Shown here: positions 54,843 through 62,599 of the stretch, in pieces
Layout: each line of letters starts with the position of its first letter
Numbering within the stretch: the stretch's first letter is position 1
NCBI GenBank assembly: GCA_902530635.1
Contig: CACABC010000002.1
Coordinates: 53,501 to 117,500 of the forward strand
Source of the DNA: an uncultured Pelagibacteraceae bacterium
GTDB taxonomy: Bacteria; Pseudomonadota; Alphaproteobacteria; Pelagibacterales; Pelagibacteraceae
Length of the DNA stretch: 64,000 bases
Direction of reading: 5' to 3'
Made by a program: the position numbers and the translations under genes
The notes under the pieces: model-generated
What the model was told of the DNA's origin: nothing
The model's database searches: none
What the model saw: only the letters and a program-made list of their open reading frames with translations

Positions 54843-55935
54843 AAAAATTATTTATCGAGTCAGATACATATTTTAAATGTTTTTTTGTTAAATTATGATG
54901 AATGGGTATTGAAAGAATTCTCTTTGATTGATTTTCGGTATTTTTTAATAAAAAAATTTGTTTTTTAAACATTTTTTGTAAATGTATGGGCCTTGGATAA
55001 TGAATAAAAGATTCTATGCCTTTTAGCTTTAAATATTTTTGTAAACTATCTCTTTCTGGAACCTGAATTACAAAAAGATGATAGGTATTAAATTCATTTT
55101 TTGTTTCAGGAGGACAAAAAACAAATCTTTTGTCTAAGTTTCTGTAATAATATTTAGCATTTTCTCTTCTTTTTTTAATAATTTTTTTTAAAGTTTTTAA
55201 TCTAAAATTAAGTATTCCTGCCTGAATATTATCTAATCTTGAATTGAATCCAAAAAAGTCAGCTTCATCTCTATTTTTTAATCCATGATTTCTTAATTTA
55301 GATATTAACTTTGCATTTTTAGCATCTTTAAAAATTATAAATCCTCCATCACCCATTCCATTAAAATTCTTTAAGGGATGTGTAGAAAAACAGGCTACAT
55401 CTCCAAAAGTTCCACATAGTTTTCCCTTAAACTTACTTCCAAAAGCTTGGGCACAGTCTTCAATAATTTTTAAGTTATATTTGTTTGCTATTCGAACTAT
55501 TGAGCTCATGTCACAACTTCTTCCAGTTAAATGCACAGCCATTATGGCTTTTGTTTTTTTTGTTATTGCCTTTTCAATTTTTGATGGGTCTATATTTTGA
55601 TTGGGCAAAACCTCAACAAAAATTGGTTTCGCTCCAAGGTGAACAATTGTTGACGTTGAGGCAATATAAGAGTTCGATGTAGTTATAACTTCATCTCCTC
55701 TTCTAATCCCTATAGCATACATGCCAAAAGTTAAAGCATCCGTGCCACTATTAACTGTTACAGCACTTCTAGAAAAAATATTCTTTAATTTTTTTTGAAA
55801 TGCTACAACTTCAGAAGCATTAACACCCACATAATCTCCGCTTTCTAAAATTTTGTTAATTATTGGTAAAAGATCTTTTTTTTCTTCTTTCCACTGTTCT
55901 GTAAAATTTAAATATTTAATTTTCATAAGATTCAT
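54808..55935 (-). CDS. DegT/DnrJ/EryC1 sugar aminotransferase (second of a tandem pair)
   Basis: A 375-residue fold-type I PLP enzyme. VNSGTDALTFGMYA, STIVHLGAKPIFVEV, EDCAQAFGSKFKGK and the PLP lysine in CFSTHPLKNFNGMGDGG are all typical, ending with IHYPRPIHLQKMF. It aminates a keto sugar attached to a nucleotide, or acts as a dehydratase variant. A second ATG three codons in (55926) would reduce the 20-base overlap with the upstream paralogue. Its end overlaps the E1-alpha gene by 35 bases. Confidence 0.85.
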   Translation of the reverse strand: MNLMKIKYLNFTEQWKEEKKDLLPIINKILESGDYVGVNASEVVAFQKKLKNIFSRSAVTVNSGTDALTFGMYAIGIRRGDEVITTSNSYIASTSTIVHLGAKPIFVEVLPNQNIDPSKIEKAITKKTKAIMAVHLTGRSCDMSSIVRIANKYNLKIIEDCAQAFGSKFKGKLCGTFGDVACFSTHPLKNFNGMGDGGFIIFKDAKNAKLISKLRNHGLKNRDEADFFGFNSRLDNIQAGILNFRLKTLKKIIKKRRENAKYYYRNLDKRFVFCPPETKNEFNTYHLFVIQVPERDSLQKYLKLKGIESFIHYPRPIHLQKMFKKQIFLLKNTENQSKRILSIPIHHNLTKKHLKYVSDSINNFYGKKNTNFRTF

Positions 55936-57022
55936 AAAATTTTTTCACTGTTTTAACGATATAACTCAATTGATCTTTTGATAAGTGTTGGTCGCAAGGG
56001 AAAGAAATAATTTTTTTTGCATGTTCGTCGGTAACTGGGAAATCACCTTTTCTGTAAATCGAATGGAAAGGTTTTTGTCTATAAATTGGTGTGGGATAGT
56101 GAATTTTAGCTTCTATACCTTTTTTGATACAATAATTTAAAAGACTATTACGATTTTTTGCAAAAACTATGTATAGATGAAAAACGTGTCTAACATTTTT
56201 CGGTCTTTTAGGAATATTGATCCCGTTAATTTTAGATAACTCTTTATCAAGAAATTTTGCATTTGAGATTCTTTTTGTAGCAATTTCTTTAGCCTTTGGA
56301 ATTATCCAATTACCGACAACTGCTTGCAAAGTATCCATTCTAGAGTTGTAACCGAGTAGATTAACAACATCTCGGTTAACCAATCCATGATTTCGCAATA
56401 ATTTAATTTTTTTATAGGCTGCTTTACTATTTGTAACAATCATTCCGGCATCAGACCAAACATTAATATTTTTTAATGGGTGAAAAGAAAAGGCACCTGT
56501 TAATCCAAAAGTCCCACTAATTTTATTTTTATATGTTCCTAAAATTGATTGACATGCATCTTCTATGATAGGTATTTTAAAATTTTTTGAAATTTTCATT
56601 ATTTCTTCCATGTTAGAAACACATCCAGTAAAATGAACAGGAATTATTGCTTTAGTTTTTTTGTTTATTGCTTTTTTTATTTTTTTTACGTCTATACAAA
56701 AAGAATCATCGCAATCTACAAATTTAATTTTTGCTCCAACTTCATTAATGGCACCAACTGTTGCAACAAAAGTGTTTGCAGCAGTTATAACTTCATCACC
56801 AGCCTTTATGTCTATATATTTTAAAGATAGTTTAATTGCATCTGTACCAGAGTTTACGCCAATTGCATATTTTGAGCCTACTAGTTTTGAAAAATTTTTT
56901 TCAAATATTTCTAGTTCTTTTCCTAAAGTAAAATCTCCTTTTGGAACAAAGTTTTTTAATTTTTTCCATAGAGAATCAGCCTTACCAAACTGTTGGGGTA
57001 AATACGAATATCTAACCTTCAT
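55916..57022 (-). CDS. DegT/DnrJ/EryC1 sugar aminotransferase (first of a tandem pair)
   Basis: A 368-residue PLP enzyme with VNSGTDAIKLSLKYIDIKAG, TVGAINEVGAKIKFVDCDD, EDACQSILGTYKNK and PLP lysine in FSFHPLKNINVWSDAG. It shares RNHGLxNRD and NSRxDxxQA with the next gene, so the two are paralogues with considerable divergence. IHYPTPIYRQKPF at the end is also shared. It overlaps the epimerase gene at 57019 by 4 bases. Probably aminates a nucleotide keto sugar. Confidence 0.86.
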   Translation of the reverse strand: MKVRYSYLPQQFGKADSLWKKLKNFVPKGDFTLGKELEIFEKNFSKLVGSKYAIGVNSGTDAIKLSLKYIDIKAGDEVITAANTFVATVGAINEVGAKIKFVDCDDSFCIDVKKIKKAINKKTKAIIPVHFTGCVSNMEEIMKISKNFKIPIIEDACQSILGTYKNKISGTFGLTGAFSFHPLKNINVWSDAGMIVTNSKAAYKKIKLLRNHGLVNRDVVNLLGYNSRMDTLQAVVGNWIIPKAKEIATKRISNAKFLDKELSKINGINIPKRPKNVRHVFHLYIVFAKNRNSLLNYCIKKGIEAKIHYPTPIYRQKPFHSIYRKGDFPVTDEHAKKIISFPCDQHLSKDQLSYIVKTVKKFYESYEN

Positions 57023-58002
57023 TTCAAGTTTAAATTTTTCATTCTTTTAATATTAAAATAAAATTCATTTTCTAATGTATTTTGTAAAAATTTATTTTTA
57101 AACGCATTCTGCAAATCTATTACAGCATCTTTTATATTTTTTTTTGGTATGAAACCTAATTCGCTTTTAATTTTTTCAGAGGATATATGATATGATCTAT
57201 TATCTTCAGTTTTTTTATAAATTAGATTTACATCATTGCCTATAACATCTTTTACATCTTTGCTAAGTTTTTCTACCGAAAAGTTTTCATATCCGGCATT
57301 GAATATTTTTCCAGCAATTTTTTTATCTGGACTTTTAAGGAGCAATAGATACGCGTCTACCATATCATCTATATGAATATTAGGTCTTAGTTGATTTCCT
57401 CCAAAAACTGTTATTTCCCTTTTGTGATACGCTAAATTTGTTAATATATTAACTACTAAGTCGAGTCTTTGCCTTGGGGCAAAACCACAAACTGTCGCAG
57501 GTCTAATTGTTACGGTAGTAAAATCTATATTTTGATATTTCTGTAATATTTTCTCGCAGTCAGCTTTAAATTTAGAATAATCAGTCAAAGGTTCTAAATT
57601 CATTTCTTCATTAACATTAGTTTCTTTTTTAATACCGTAGACACTAGATGAAGATGCGTAAATAAACCTTTTTACTCGACAATCTCTAGAAATTTGTACC
57701 AATGGTTCAAAGGCATTTAAATTAATATCCCTTCCCAAGCTTTTGTTTAGCTCAAAACTCGGATCGTTTGAAATACATGCCAAATGTATAACGGCATCCA
57801 TGTTTGCTATATTTTTTTTTAGCAAATTTTGATCTCTGATATCCCCCTTTAAAATTTTTAAATTTTTATGAGGTTTGAGTACATCTTGACCGTAGATCAT
57901 AAGATCTAAAACCGTAACTTCGTAGCCTTCTTTTAGTAGTTTTGGGACTAGTGCAGAACCAACATATCCTGCTCCACCTGTAATTAATATATTTTCTAAC
58001 AT
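57019..58002 (-). CDS. NAD-dependent epimerase/dehydratase (HldD/RmlB-like SDR)
   Basis: A 327-residue extended SDR with TGGAGYVGSALVPKLL at residues 8-23, YASSSSVYGIK, catalytic YSKFK, VTIRPATVCGFAPRQRLDLV and RPNIHIDDMVDAYL. The last motif group resembles SDRs of cyanobacterial and marine LPS loci. It lies directly after the nucleotidyltransferase-PfkB gene with no gap, so it may act on a nucleotide-activated heptose or related sugar. Confidence 0.82.
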   Translation of the reverse strand: MLENILITGGAGYVGSALVPKLLKEGYEVTVLDLMIYGQDVLKPHKNLKILKGDIRDQNLLKKNIANMDAVIHLACISNDPSFELNKSLGRDINLNAFEPLVQISRDCRVKRFIYASSSSVYGIKKETNVNEEMNLEPLTDYSKFKADCEKILQKYQNIDFTTVTIRPATVCGFAPRQRLDLVVNILTNLAYHKREITVFGGNQLRPNIHIDDMVDAYLLLLKSPDKKIAGKIFNAGYENFSVEKLSKDVKDVIGNDVNLIYKKTEDNRSYHISSEKIKSELGFIPKKNIKDAVIDLQNAFKNKFLQNTLENEFYFNIKRMKNLNLK

Positions 58003-59535
58003 CTAGCTTAGATAAGCTTGCAGACTTTTAATTATATCTGTTTTTTTTATTTGTTTGCTGTTTCCCATAAACTGAATTTTTATAGCGGCAGCTAATGCTG
58101 AAACAAGCATTGAAAAATTAATATCATTTTTTTTATAAATTCCAATTGAAAGAAGAGCCAACATTGCATCTCCTGTTCCAACTTTATCTAAAATATTTTT
58201 AGCAAAAGCGGGACAGCTTAAAAGTTTATTCTTATTTTTAATGTATATTTTTGACCCTATATTTCCTGAAGTTACAGTTGTATATTGTGATTTTAATTTA
58301 CTAGCCAATTTCTTTATCAGGGTTTCTACTACGTCATATTTATTCCTTAATTCATGACGCATCTCATTCTCATTAATTATAACTAAATTTGCTCCAACAT
58401 AATTTGAAATAGTATGATGACCTAAATTTGCTGCATTTAGTTGAGCATTGACTGCAATAAATTTTGAATATTTGATTATTTTTTTGGCTGAATTGCTTGA
58501 TATTAAACCGTGACCATAATCAGAAACAATTACGAGATCGTGTTTTTTAATATGTTTTATAATTTTTTTATTAAAATTAGAGCTCTGAACTTTATTTAAA
58601 GGATTATCGTTAATAGAATAAACGCCTAATACTTTGTTTTTGTTGGTTGAGTCAACAAATCTCTTTTTGATTATAGTTGTGGAATCTTTTTTTGCTATAA
58701 AATCCTGGTTGACATTCTTTGATAAATTTTTCTTTATAAAAGATAGTTGTTCTTTTTTTTCTCCTATACTGCTGAGAAGTGTAATTTTTTTACAAAAACC
58801 TGATAAATTTTTTGCAATAGCTGCAGCACCTCCCAAATATTTTTCCTTATATAAATCCCTTAAAACTAGCACGGGTTCTTTACCAGATTTTCCTAAGGCT
58901 TCGCAAAAAACATACTCGTCTATAATTGTTTCTCCAATTACTAAAATCTTTAAATTAGAGTATGAATTAATAGTTTTTGAAATTTTCAAACTAGTATCAA
59001 AATTTTTGTTAGTTTTCAATCTTTCTAAAAATTTTTTTTGTTGAACTGATAAATTAAAACCTGAAGTATTAATTATTTTACTAGAACTGTACATCTCATC
59101 ATCAGTATAGGCTATTCGACCCCCAATACTTTTTATAGCTTTTTCTTCTTCATTTATTTGTCCGGTAACATCTAATTTGTTGTTTATATAATCTTGACCC
59201 TTACAATAAATATTTGGTTTAAGAGTTTTAATAGCTTTGACTGCATTTTCTGTAGAATTTGAACAGACATAATCTACATTTTCTAAAGCAGCTATACATT
59301 GCATCCTAGTATTAATTTTAAAAATTGGTCTATTAGGTCCTTTGTTTACGTATTGATCGTGAGTAACTGTAACAACCAAAATATCCGCAAGTTTTTTTGC
59401 AGAATTAAAATGCTTAATATGACCGGCATGTAAAATATCAAAAACTCCATGACAATGAACTACTTTTTTTCCTCTTTTTTTTAAAGTGGTAATTTTTTTA
59501 CCTAAATCTTTTAGATCAAATATCTTTTTTTCCAT
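58003..59535 (-). CDS. Nucleotidyltransferase-PfkB kinase fusion (HldE-like, reversed domain order)
   Basis: A 510-residue bifunctional protein. Residues 1-165 form an RfaE2-like adenylyltransferase (VVHCHGVFDILHAGHIKHF; HAGH at 36-39; VKGQDYINN-like KGQDY; SSKIINTSG). Residues 190-510 form a ribokinase/PfkB domain with GETIIDEYV, YLGGAAAIAKNL and the catalytic DKVGTGDAM (GTGD at 453-456). In E. coli HldE the kinase is N-terminal, so the order is reversed here. It should phosphorylate a heptose 7-phosphate at C1 and attach a nucleotide, working with the GmhA-like isomerase at 4873-5439. Confidence 0.83.
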   Translation of the reverse strand: MEKKIFDLKDLGKKITTLKKRGKKVVHCHGVFDILHAGHIKHFNSAKKLADILVVTVTHDQYVNKGPNRPIFKINTRMQCIAALENVDYVCSNSTENAVKAIKTLKPNIYCKGQDYINNKLDVTGQINEEEKAIKSIGGRIAYTDDEMYSSSKIINTSGFNLSVQQKKFLERLKTNKNFDTSLKISKTINSYSNLKILVIGETIIDEYVFCEALGKSGKEPVLVLRDLYKEKYLGGAAAIAKNLSGFCKKITLLSSIGEKKEQLSFIKKNLSKNVNQDFIAKKDSTTIIKKRFVDSTNKNKVLGVYSINDNPLNKVQSSNFNKKIIKHIKKHDLVIVSDYGHGLISSNSAKKIIKYSKFIAVNAQLNAANLGHHTISNYVGANLVIINENEMRHELRNKYDVVETLIKKLASKLKSQYTTVTSGNIGSKIYIKNKNKLLSCPAFAKNILDKVGTGDAMLALLSIGIYKKNDINFSMLVSALAAAIKIQFMGNSKQIKKTDIIKSLQAYLS

Positions 59536-59540
59536 TTAGT

Positions 59541-60527
59541 TTATCTTTTTTTTAGAAGTTCGAACCAGATTTTTGTAGCTTTTTTGATTTTTTTGGGTGT
59601 CCACACAGGTGCATCTTTAAACTTTTCTATATTTTTCACCAAATCTTTTACGCCTTCTTCTATTCTTACTTTGGGTTTCCAATTAAGATCTTTTCTTATT
59701 TTTTTTATATCAGCTAAAGATCTATCAGGCTCTCCAGGTCTTTTTGGTATTTTTATTGTCTTTCCTCCTACTAAACGAGCAATTTTATTTACTTGCACCT
59801 CTTTTCCTCCCGCTAAATTATAAATCTCACCAGTCTTGTTAGAATAAGCTGCTTTTAAGACAGCATTGACCAAATCACTTACATGTATAAAGTCTCTAGT
59901 CTGTTTTCCATTTCCAACTACTGTAAGAGGTTTGTTTGCTAGCTTCTGAGCTAAAAATACTCCAAATACAGCACCGTATGCTCCTGTAGTTCTTGATCTT
60001 GGGCCATAACAATTAAAAAATCTTAAACTTATTGCAGGGAAATTAAATACTTTGTTCCAATGCATTACTAATTCTTCGCCCTGCCATTTTGTTAGTGCGT
60101 ATGGATACATTGGTTTTACTGTTGAGTCTTCTCTTGTAGGAAAATGTTTTGGGAAACCATAACAACTTGCTGAAGCAGCATAAATAAATTTTTTAATCTT
60201 TGCTTTTTTTGATGCTCTAACAATGTTAAAAGTACCAGTAACATTAGAATCAAAATATTTTTTTGGATTTTCAATGCTGGGCACAATATCTGCTAAACCC
60301 GCTAAGTGAAATACATAATCAACGCCAGAAAAATATTTATCTATATTATTGTTTTTAGAAATATCAATATTTATAATTTTAAGATTTTTTTTGGAATGTC
60401 CTTTTAAATTAGATTTCCTGCCAGTACTAAAATTATCTAAAACAATAACTTTATGCCTATTTTTAATAAGAAGATCTACTAAATTGCTTCCTATAAATCC
60501 TGCTCCACCTGTAACTAAAGATTTCAT
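59541..60527 (-). CDS. NAD-dependent UDP-sugar 4-epimerase-like protein (GalE/WbpP type)
   Basis: A 328-residue extended SDR: TGGAGFIGSNLVDLL at residues 6-20, YAASASCYGFPKH, catalytic YALTK, RFFNCYGPRSRTTGAYG and RDFIHVSDLVNAVL, then YNLAGGKEVQVN. This is the pattern of UDP-GlcNAc/GalNAc 4-epimerases. It is the first enzyme gene after the NusG-like regulator, 71 bases away. It probably provides a UDP-galactose or GalNAc-type donor. Confidence 0.83.
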   Translation of the reverse strand: MKSLVTGGAGFIGSNLVDLLIKNRHKVIVLDNFSTGRKSNLKGHSKKNLKIINIDISKNNNIDKYFSGVDYVFHLAGLADIVPSIENPKKYFDSNVTGTFNIVRASKKAKIKKFIYAASASCYGFPKHFPTREDSTVKPMYPYALTKWQGEELVMHWNKVFNFPAISLRFFNCYGPRSRTTGAYGAVFGVFLAQKLANKPLTVVGNGKQTRDFIHVSDLVNAVLKAAYSNKTGEIYNLAGGKEVQVNKIARLVGGKTIKIPKRPGEPDRSLADIKKIRKDLNWKPKVRIEEGVKDLVKNIEKFKDAPVWTPKKIKKATKIWFELLKKR

Positions 60528-60598
60528 AATCTATTTAACCAATGCTCCGCACTTTGCAAAAAATATGCTTCTACATCTCTCTTTCTCATTTCTATTTT

Positions 60599-61096
60599 CT
60601 AGACTGGGGTAAATAAAAATTCTTTTTTTTTAATTGTTGTTTTTATATTACCCATTAAAATCTTAATTCTATTTTTTTGCAAATTAATAATTTGAAAAAT
60701 CTTGTCAGTAAAAGGTCCAGATGAAAATCTATATTTTTTATTCATTTCTAAATCAAAAAAATTTCTTGAGAGAAAACCATCTTCACTTTCTAAGTCTTTG
60801 CACTTACTAATAAATTTTTCTATATCTTTTTGTGATTCTATAAAACCCTCTAAAAAATATTTTAGGCCTCTTGTAAATCTCAACGAATTAATTGTTTTTT
60901 TACATTCCAAACTATTATGAAAGCAGAATAAATAATCTCCGAGTAAATTAAACTCTTTATTAATTAATTTATTATTTTTAAATTTTTGAATACGTAATTT
61001 TGGAATGTAGATCTTAAATTCTTTGCCTAATTTTTCAGTCAAGTCTTCTTTGAGTAAGGCCAGTTTTTTTTTATCAAATTTCAATACTGTCCACAT
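60599..61096 (-). CDS. NusG/RfaH-like specialised antitermination factor
   Basis: A 165-residue NusG paralogue. Residues 1-110 look like an NGN domain (WTVLKFDKKKLALLKEDL, KIYIPKLRIQK, GDYLFCFH, TRGLKYFL); residues 127-165 form a KOW-like domain (FSSGPFTDKIFQIINLQ, RIKILMGNIKTTIKKKEFLF). Such factors load on RNA polymerase and help it read through very long polysaccharide operons. It is encoded one base after the MarR-type regulator and ahead of nearly 60 kb of genes on the same strand, exactly the setting where RfaH or LoaP act. Recognition element not identified. Confidence 0.82.
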   Translation of the reverse strand: MWTVLKFDKKKLALLKEDLTEKLGKEFKIYIPKLRIQKFKNNKLINKEFNLLGDYLFCFHNSLECKKTINSLRFTRGLKYFLEGFIESQKDIEKFISKCKDLESEDGFLSRNFFDLEMNKKYRFSSGPFTDKIFQIINLQKNRIKILMGNIKTTIKKKEFLFTPV

Positions 61097-61097
61097 T

Positions 61098-61400
61098 TTA
61101 TTTTCCCTTGAGTTCTTTCTTTAACTCGTCATATTCGTTCATTTTTCTTTTCATATAATTTAAGGTAAGCTTAGTTTTTTGTGCAATACCCTTAGGTGTT
61201 AAGACGTAAAAGTAGTTGAGTTTATTTGGATTTTTTTTAAAATTTTCTATTTTAATTAAACCTTTTGACTGTAATGCTTTTAAACAATAGTTTAATTTTC
61301 CCAAACTAAAGCCTAGCTCTTCGGCTAGCTCCCGCTGGGTAGATTCAGGTTTTTGTTGAATCTTTCTTAAAACATCAAAATGATCTTCTTGGTTCTTCAT
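61098..61400 (-). CDS. EPS-associated MarR-family transcriptional regulator (TIGR04176-like)
   Basis: A 100-residue winged-helix protein of the MarR family EPS-associated type: LRKIQQKPESTQRELAEELG (residues 11-30), then FSLGKLNYCLKALQSKGLIK as recognition helix, and a wing with NYFYVLTPKGI. The C-terminal helix (residues 78-100) probably gives a dimer. Two palindromic operators lie directly in front of its start codon, so it most likely represses its own operon. The NusG-like gene follows after one base. Confidence 0.88.
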   Translation of the reverse strand: MKNQEDHFDVLRKIQQKPESTQRELAEELGFSLGKLNYCLKALQSKGLIKIENFKKNPNKLNYFYVLTPKGIAQKTKLTLNYMKRKMNEYDELKKELKGK

Positions 61401-61401
61401 A

Positions 61402-61441
61402 TGTTCAATTATTGAACATTCTATTGTTCAATAATTGAACA
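61402..61441 (-). promoter_or_regulatory. Two palindromic operators in front of the MarR gene
   Basis: Two perfect 17-base palindromes, TGTTCAATTATTGAACA (61402-61418) and TGTTCAATAATTGAACA (61425-61441), differ only at their central base and lie 23 bases centre to centre, about two helix turns. The first ends just before the MarR start codon. They are read directly from the sequence. Binding of the adjacent dimeric MarR regulator is inference, but size, symmetry and position fit. Confidence 0.85.
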
Positions 61442-61461
61442 GTAAAGGTTTTTCTTGTATT

Positions 61462-61467
61462 ATTATA
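61462..61467 (-). promoter_or_regulatory. Candidate -10 element for the MarR-NusG-polysaccharide operon
   Basis: The minus strand has an exact TATAAT here, which would start transcription at about 61455, leaving both palindromes between the start site and the MarR ATG. No good -35 box lies at 17 bases; TTCACA is 22 bases upstream. An alternative pair is TTGTAC (61503-61508) with TATAGG 18 bases further on. The -10 match may be chance in such AT-rich DNA. Confidence 0.4.
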
Positions 61468-61531
61468 ATTTTCACTGACCTATAGTGTGTGTGAAATATA
61501 AGGTACAACTATATGTTGTAATAAGAAACTT

Positions 61532-62590
61532 CTAATTTTTATCAGTTTTATTAATAATTTTTATTAATTCTGGAGCAATTATATTTGCTATTTCTTGGGA
61601 TCCTTTTGGTGTTGTATGAATGCCATCCCACCAAAAATCAAATTTGCCATCTAATTTAGATGCAAGATCTATACATTCATATTCTTTAATTTTACAGTGA
61701 TTTATTAAAGATAAATTCAAAGCTGCAAGTGCTGTATTATTAAAACCTTCGGCTGTTAATTGATTTATAAAAATTGGAATAGCATTAATTTTCTTAGTTT
61801 CTACATGTAGCTTATCCACTCTAGAAATATAAACATTTATAAGTTTTTTATGTTCTGTTAAAACGGTATTAGATTCATTATTATTTTTAAATTCTTTATA
61901 ACTTAAAAACTTTGTGTTACTTGATCTATATTTTTTAATCCCTTCATCAAAATCATAAAGAAGTTTTTTGTCTGATTTGTGGTATTTGTGTTTTATTTTT
62001 CTTACAAAATCATAAAGTAAACTTCTTGATTTAATATTATCCCAAATTCTTTCATATTTAGAGTCGCTTAAAATTTTCCCATCTTGAAATTCATTTCTGA
62101 GTTTCTGGTCTGCATACTGATCATTTATTCCTATGTAATAAATAATATATCTAGGTTTAAAATCTTTAAGTCTCGGAAACCAATACTTTAAATTAGAAAG
62201 ATGGCCTCTGGTTGACTGACCTTCAATGCCAGCATTTGAAATTTTTATCTTTATATTTTTTTCAGAAAGTTTTTGATTTAAAATTTCTGTAATAGTATAT
62301 CTTTCTGGCTTATATCTTTCATCTGTAGTGCTGCCTCCTATAATTACCGCTGATATATCTTGGAGTGGAACATCTTCTCCTCTAAATGCATAATAATTTC
62401 TTTTATAGATAAATTCGATTGGTTTTCCATGATAGTTTACAATGTATGTTGTTTTCCTTAAACGATGCTCTCTAACGTAAGGTCCAAGATTATTTTTATC
62501 AAACCAATTACCAAAAAATATCTCGATCAAGGATATTATGATTAATGTAACAAGTATATTTATAGATAGTATTTTAAAAAAATTTTTCAC
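61532..62590 (-). CDS. SGNH/GDSL-family hydrolase, membrane-anchored
   Basis: A 352-residue protein with one N-terminal membrane anchor (residues 7-25). The SGNH blocks are visible: IGGSTTDER (block I Ser), NAGIEGQST (block II Gly), YIGINDQY (block III GxND) and WDGIHTTPKGS (block V Asp and His). It probably acts in the periplasm as an esterase or O-acetyltransferase-like modifier of the surface glycan. It lies 9 bases after the carbamoyltransferase and upstream of the MarR promoter region. Confidence 0.83.
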   Translation of the reverse strand: MKNFFKILSINILVTLIIISLIEIFFGNWFDKNNLGPYVREHRLRKTTYIVNYHGKPIEFIYKRNYYAFRGEDVPLQDISAVIIGGSTTDERYKPERYTITEILNQKLSEKNIKIKISNAGIEGQSTRGHLSNLKYWFPRLKDFKPRYIIYYIGINDQYADQKLRNEFQDGKILSDSKYERIWDNIKSRSLLYDFVRKIKHKYHKSDKKLLYDFDEGIKKYRSSNTKFLSYKEFKNNNESNTVLTEHKKLINVYISRVDKLHVETKKINAIPIFINQLTAEGFNNTALAALNLSLINHCKIKEYECIDLASKLDGKFDFWWDGIHTTPKGSQEIANIIAPELIKIINKTDKN

Positions 62591-62599
62591 AGAAAGAGT

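Noticed and set aside
60528-60598. An RfaH-type ops element in the 71-base leader after the NusG-like gene
   Set aside because: No match to a known ops sequence was visible; it is only a place to look for a new recognition site.
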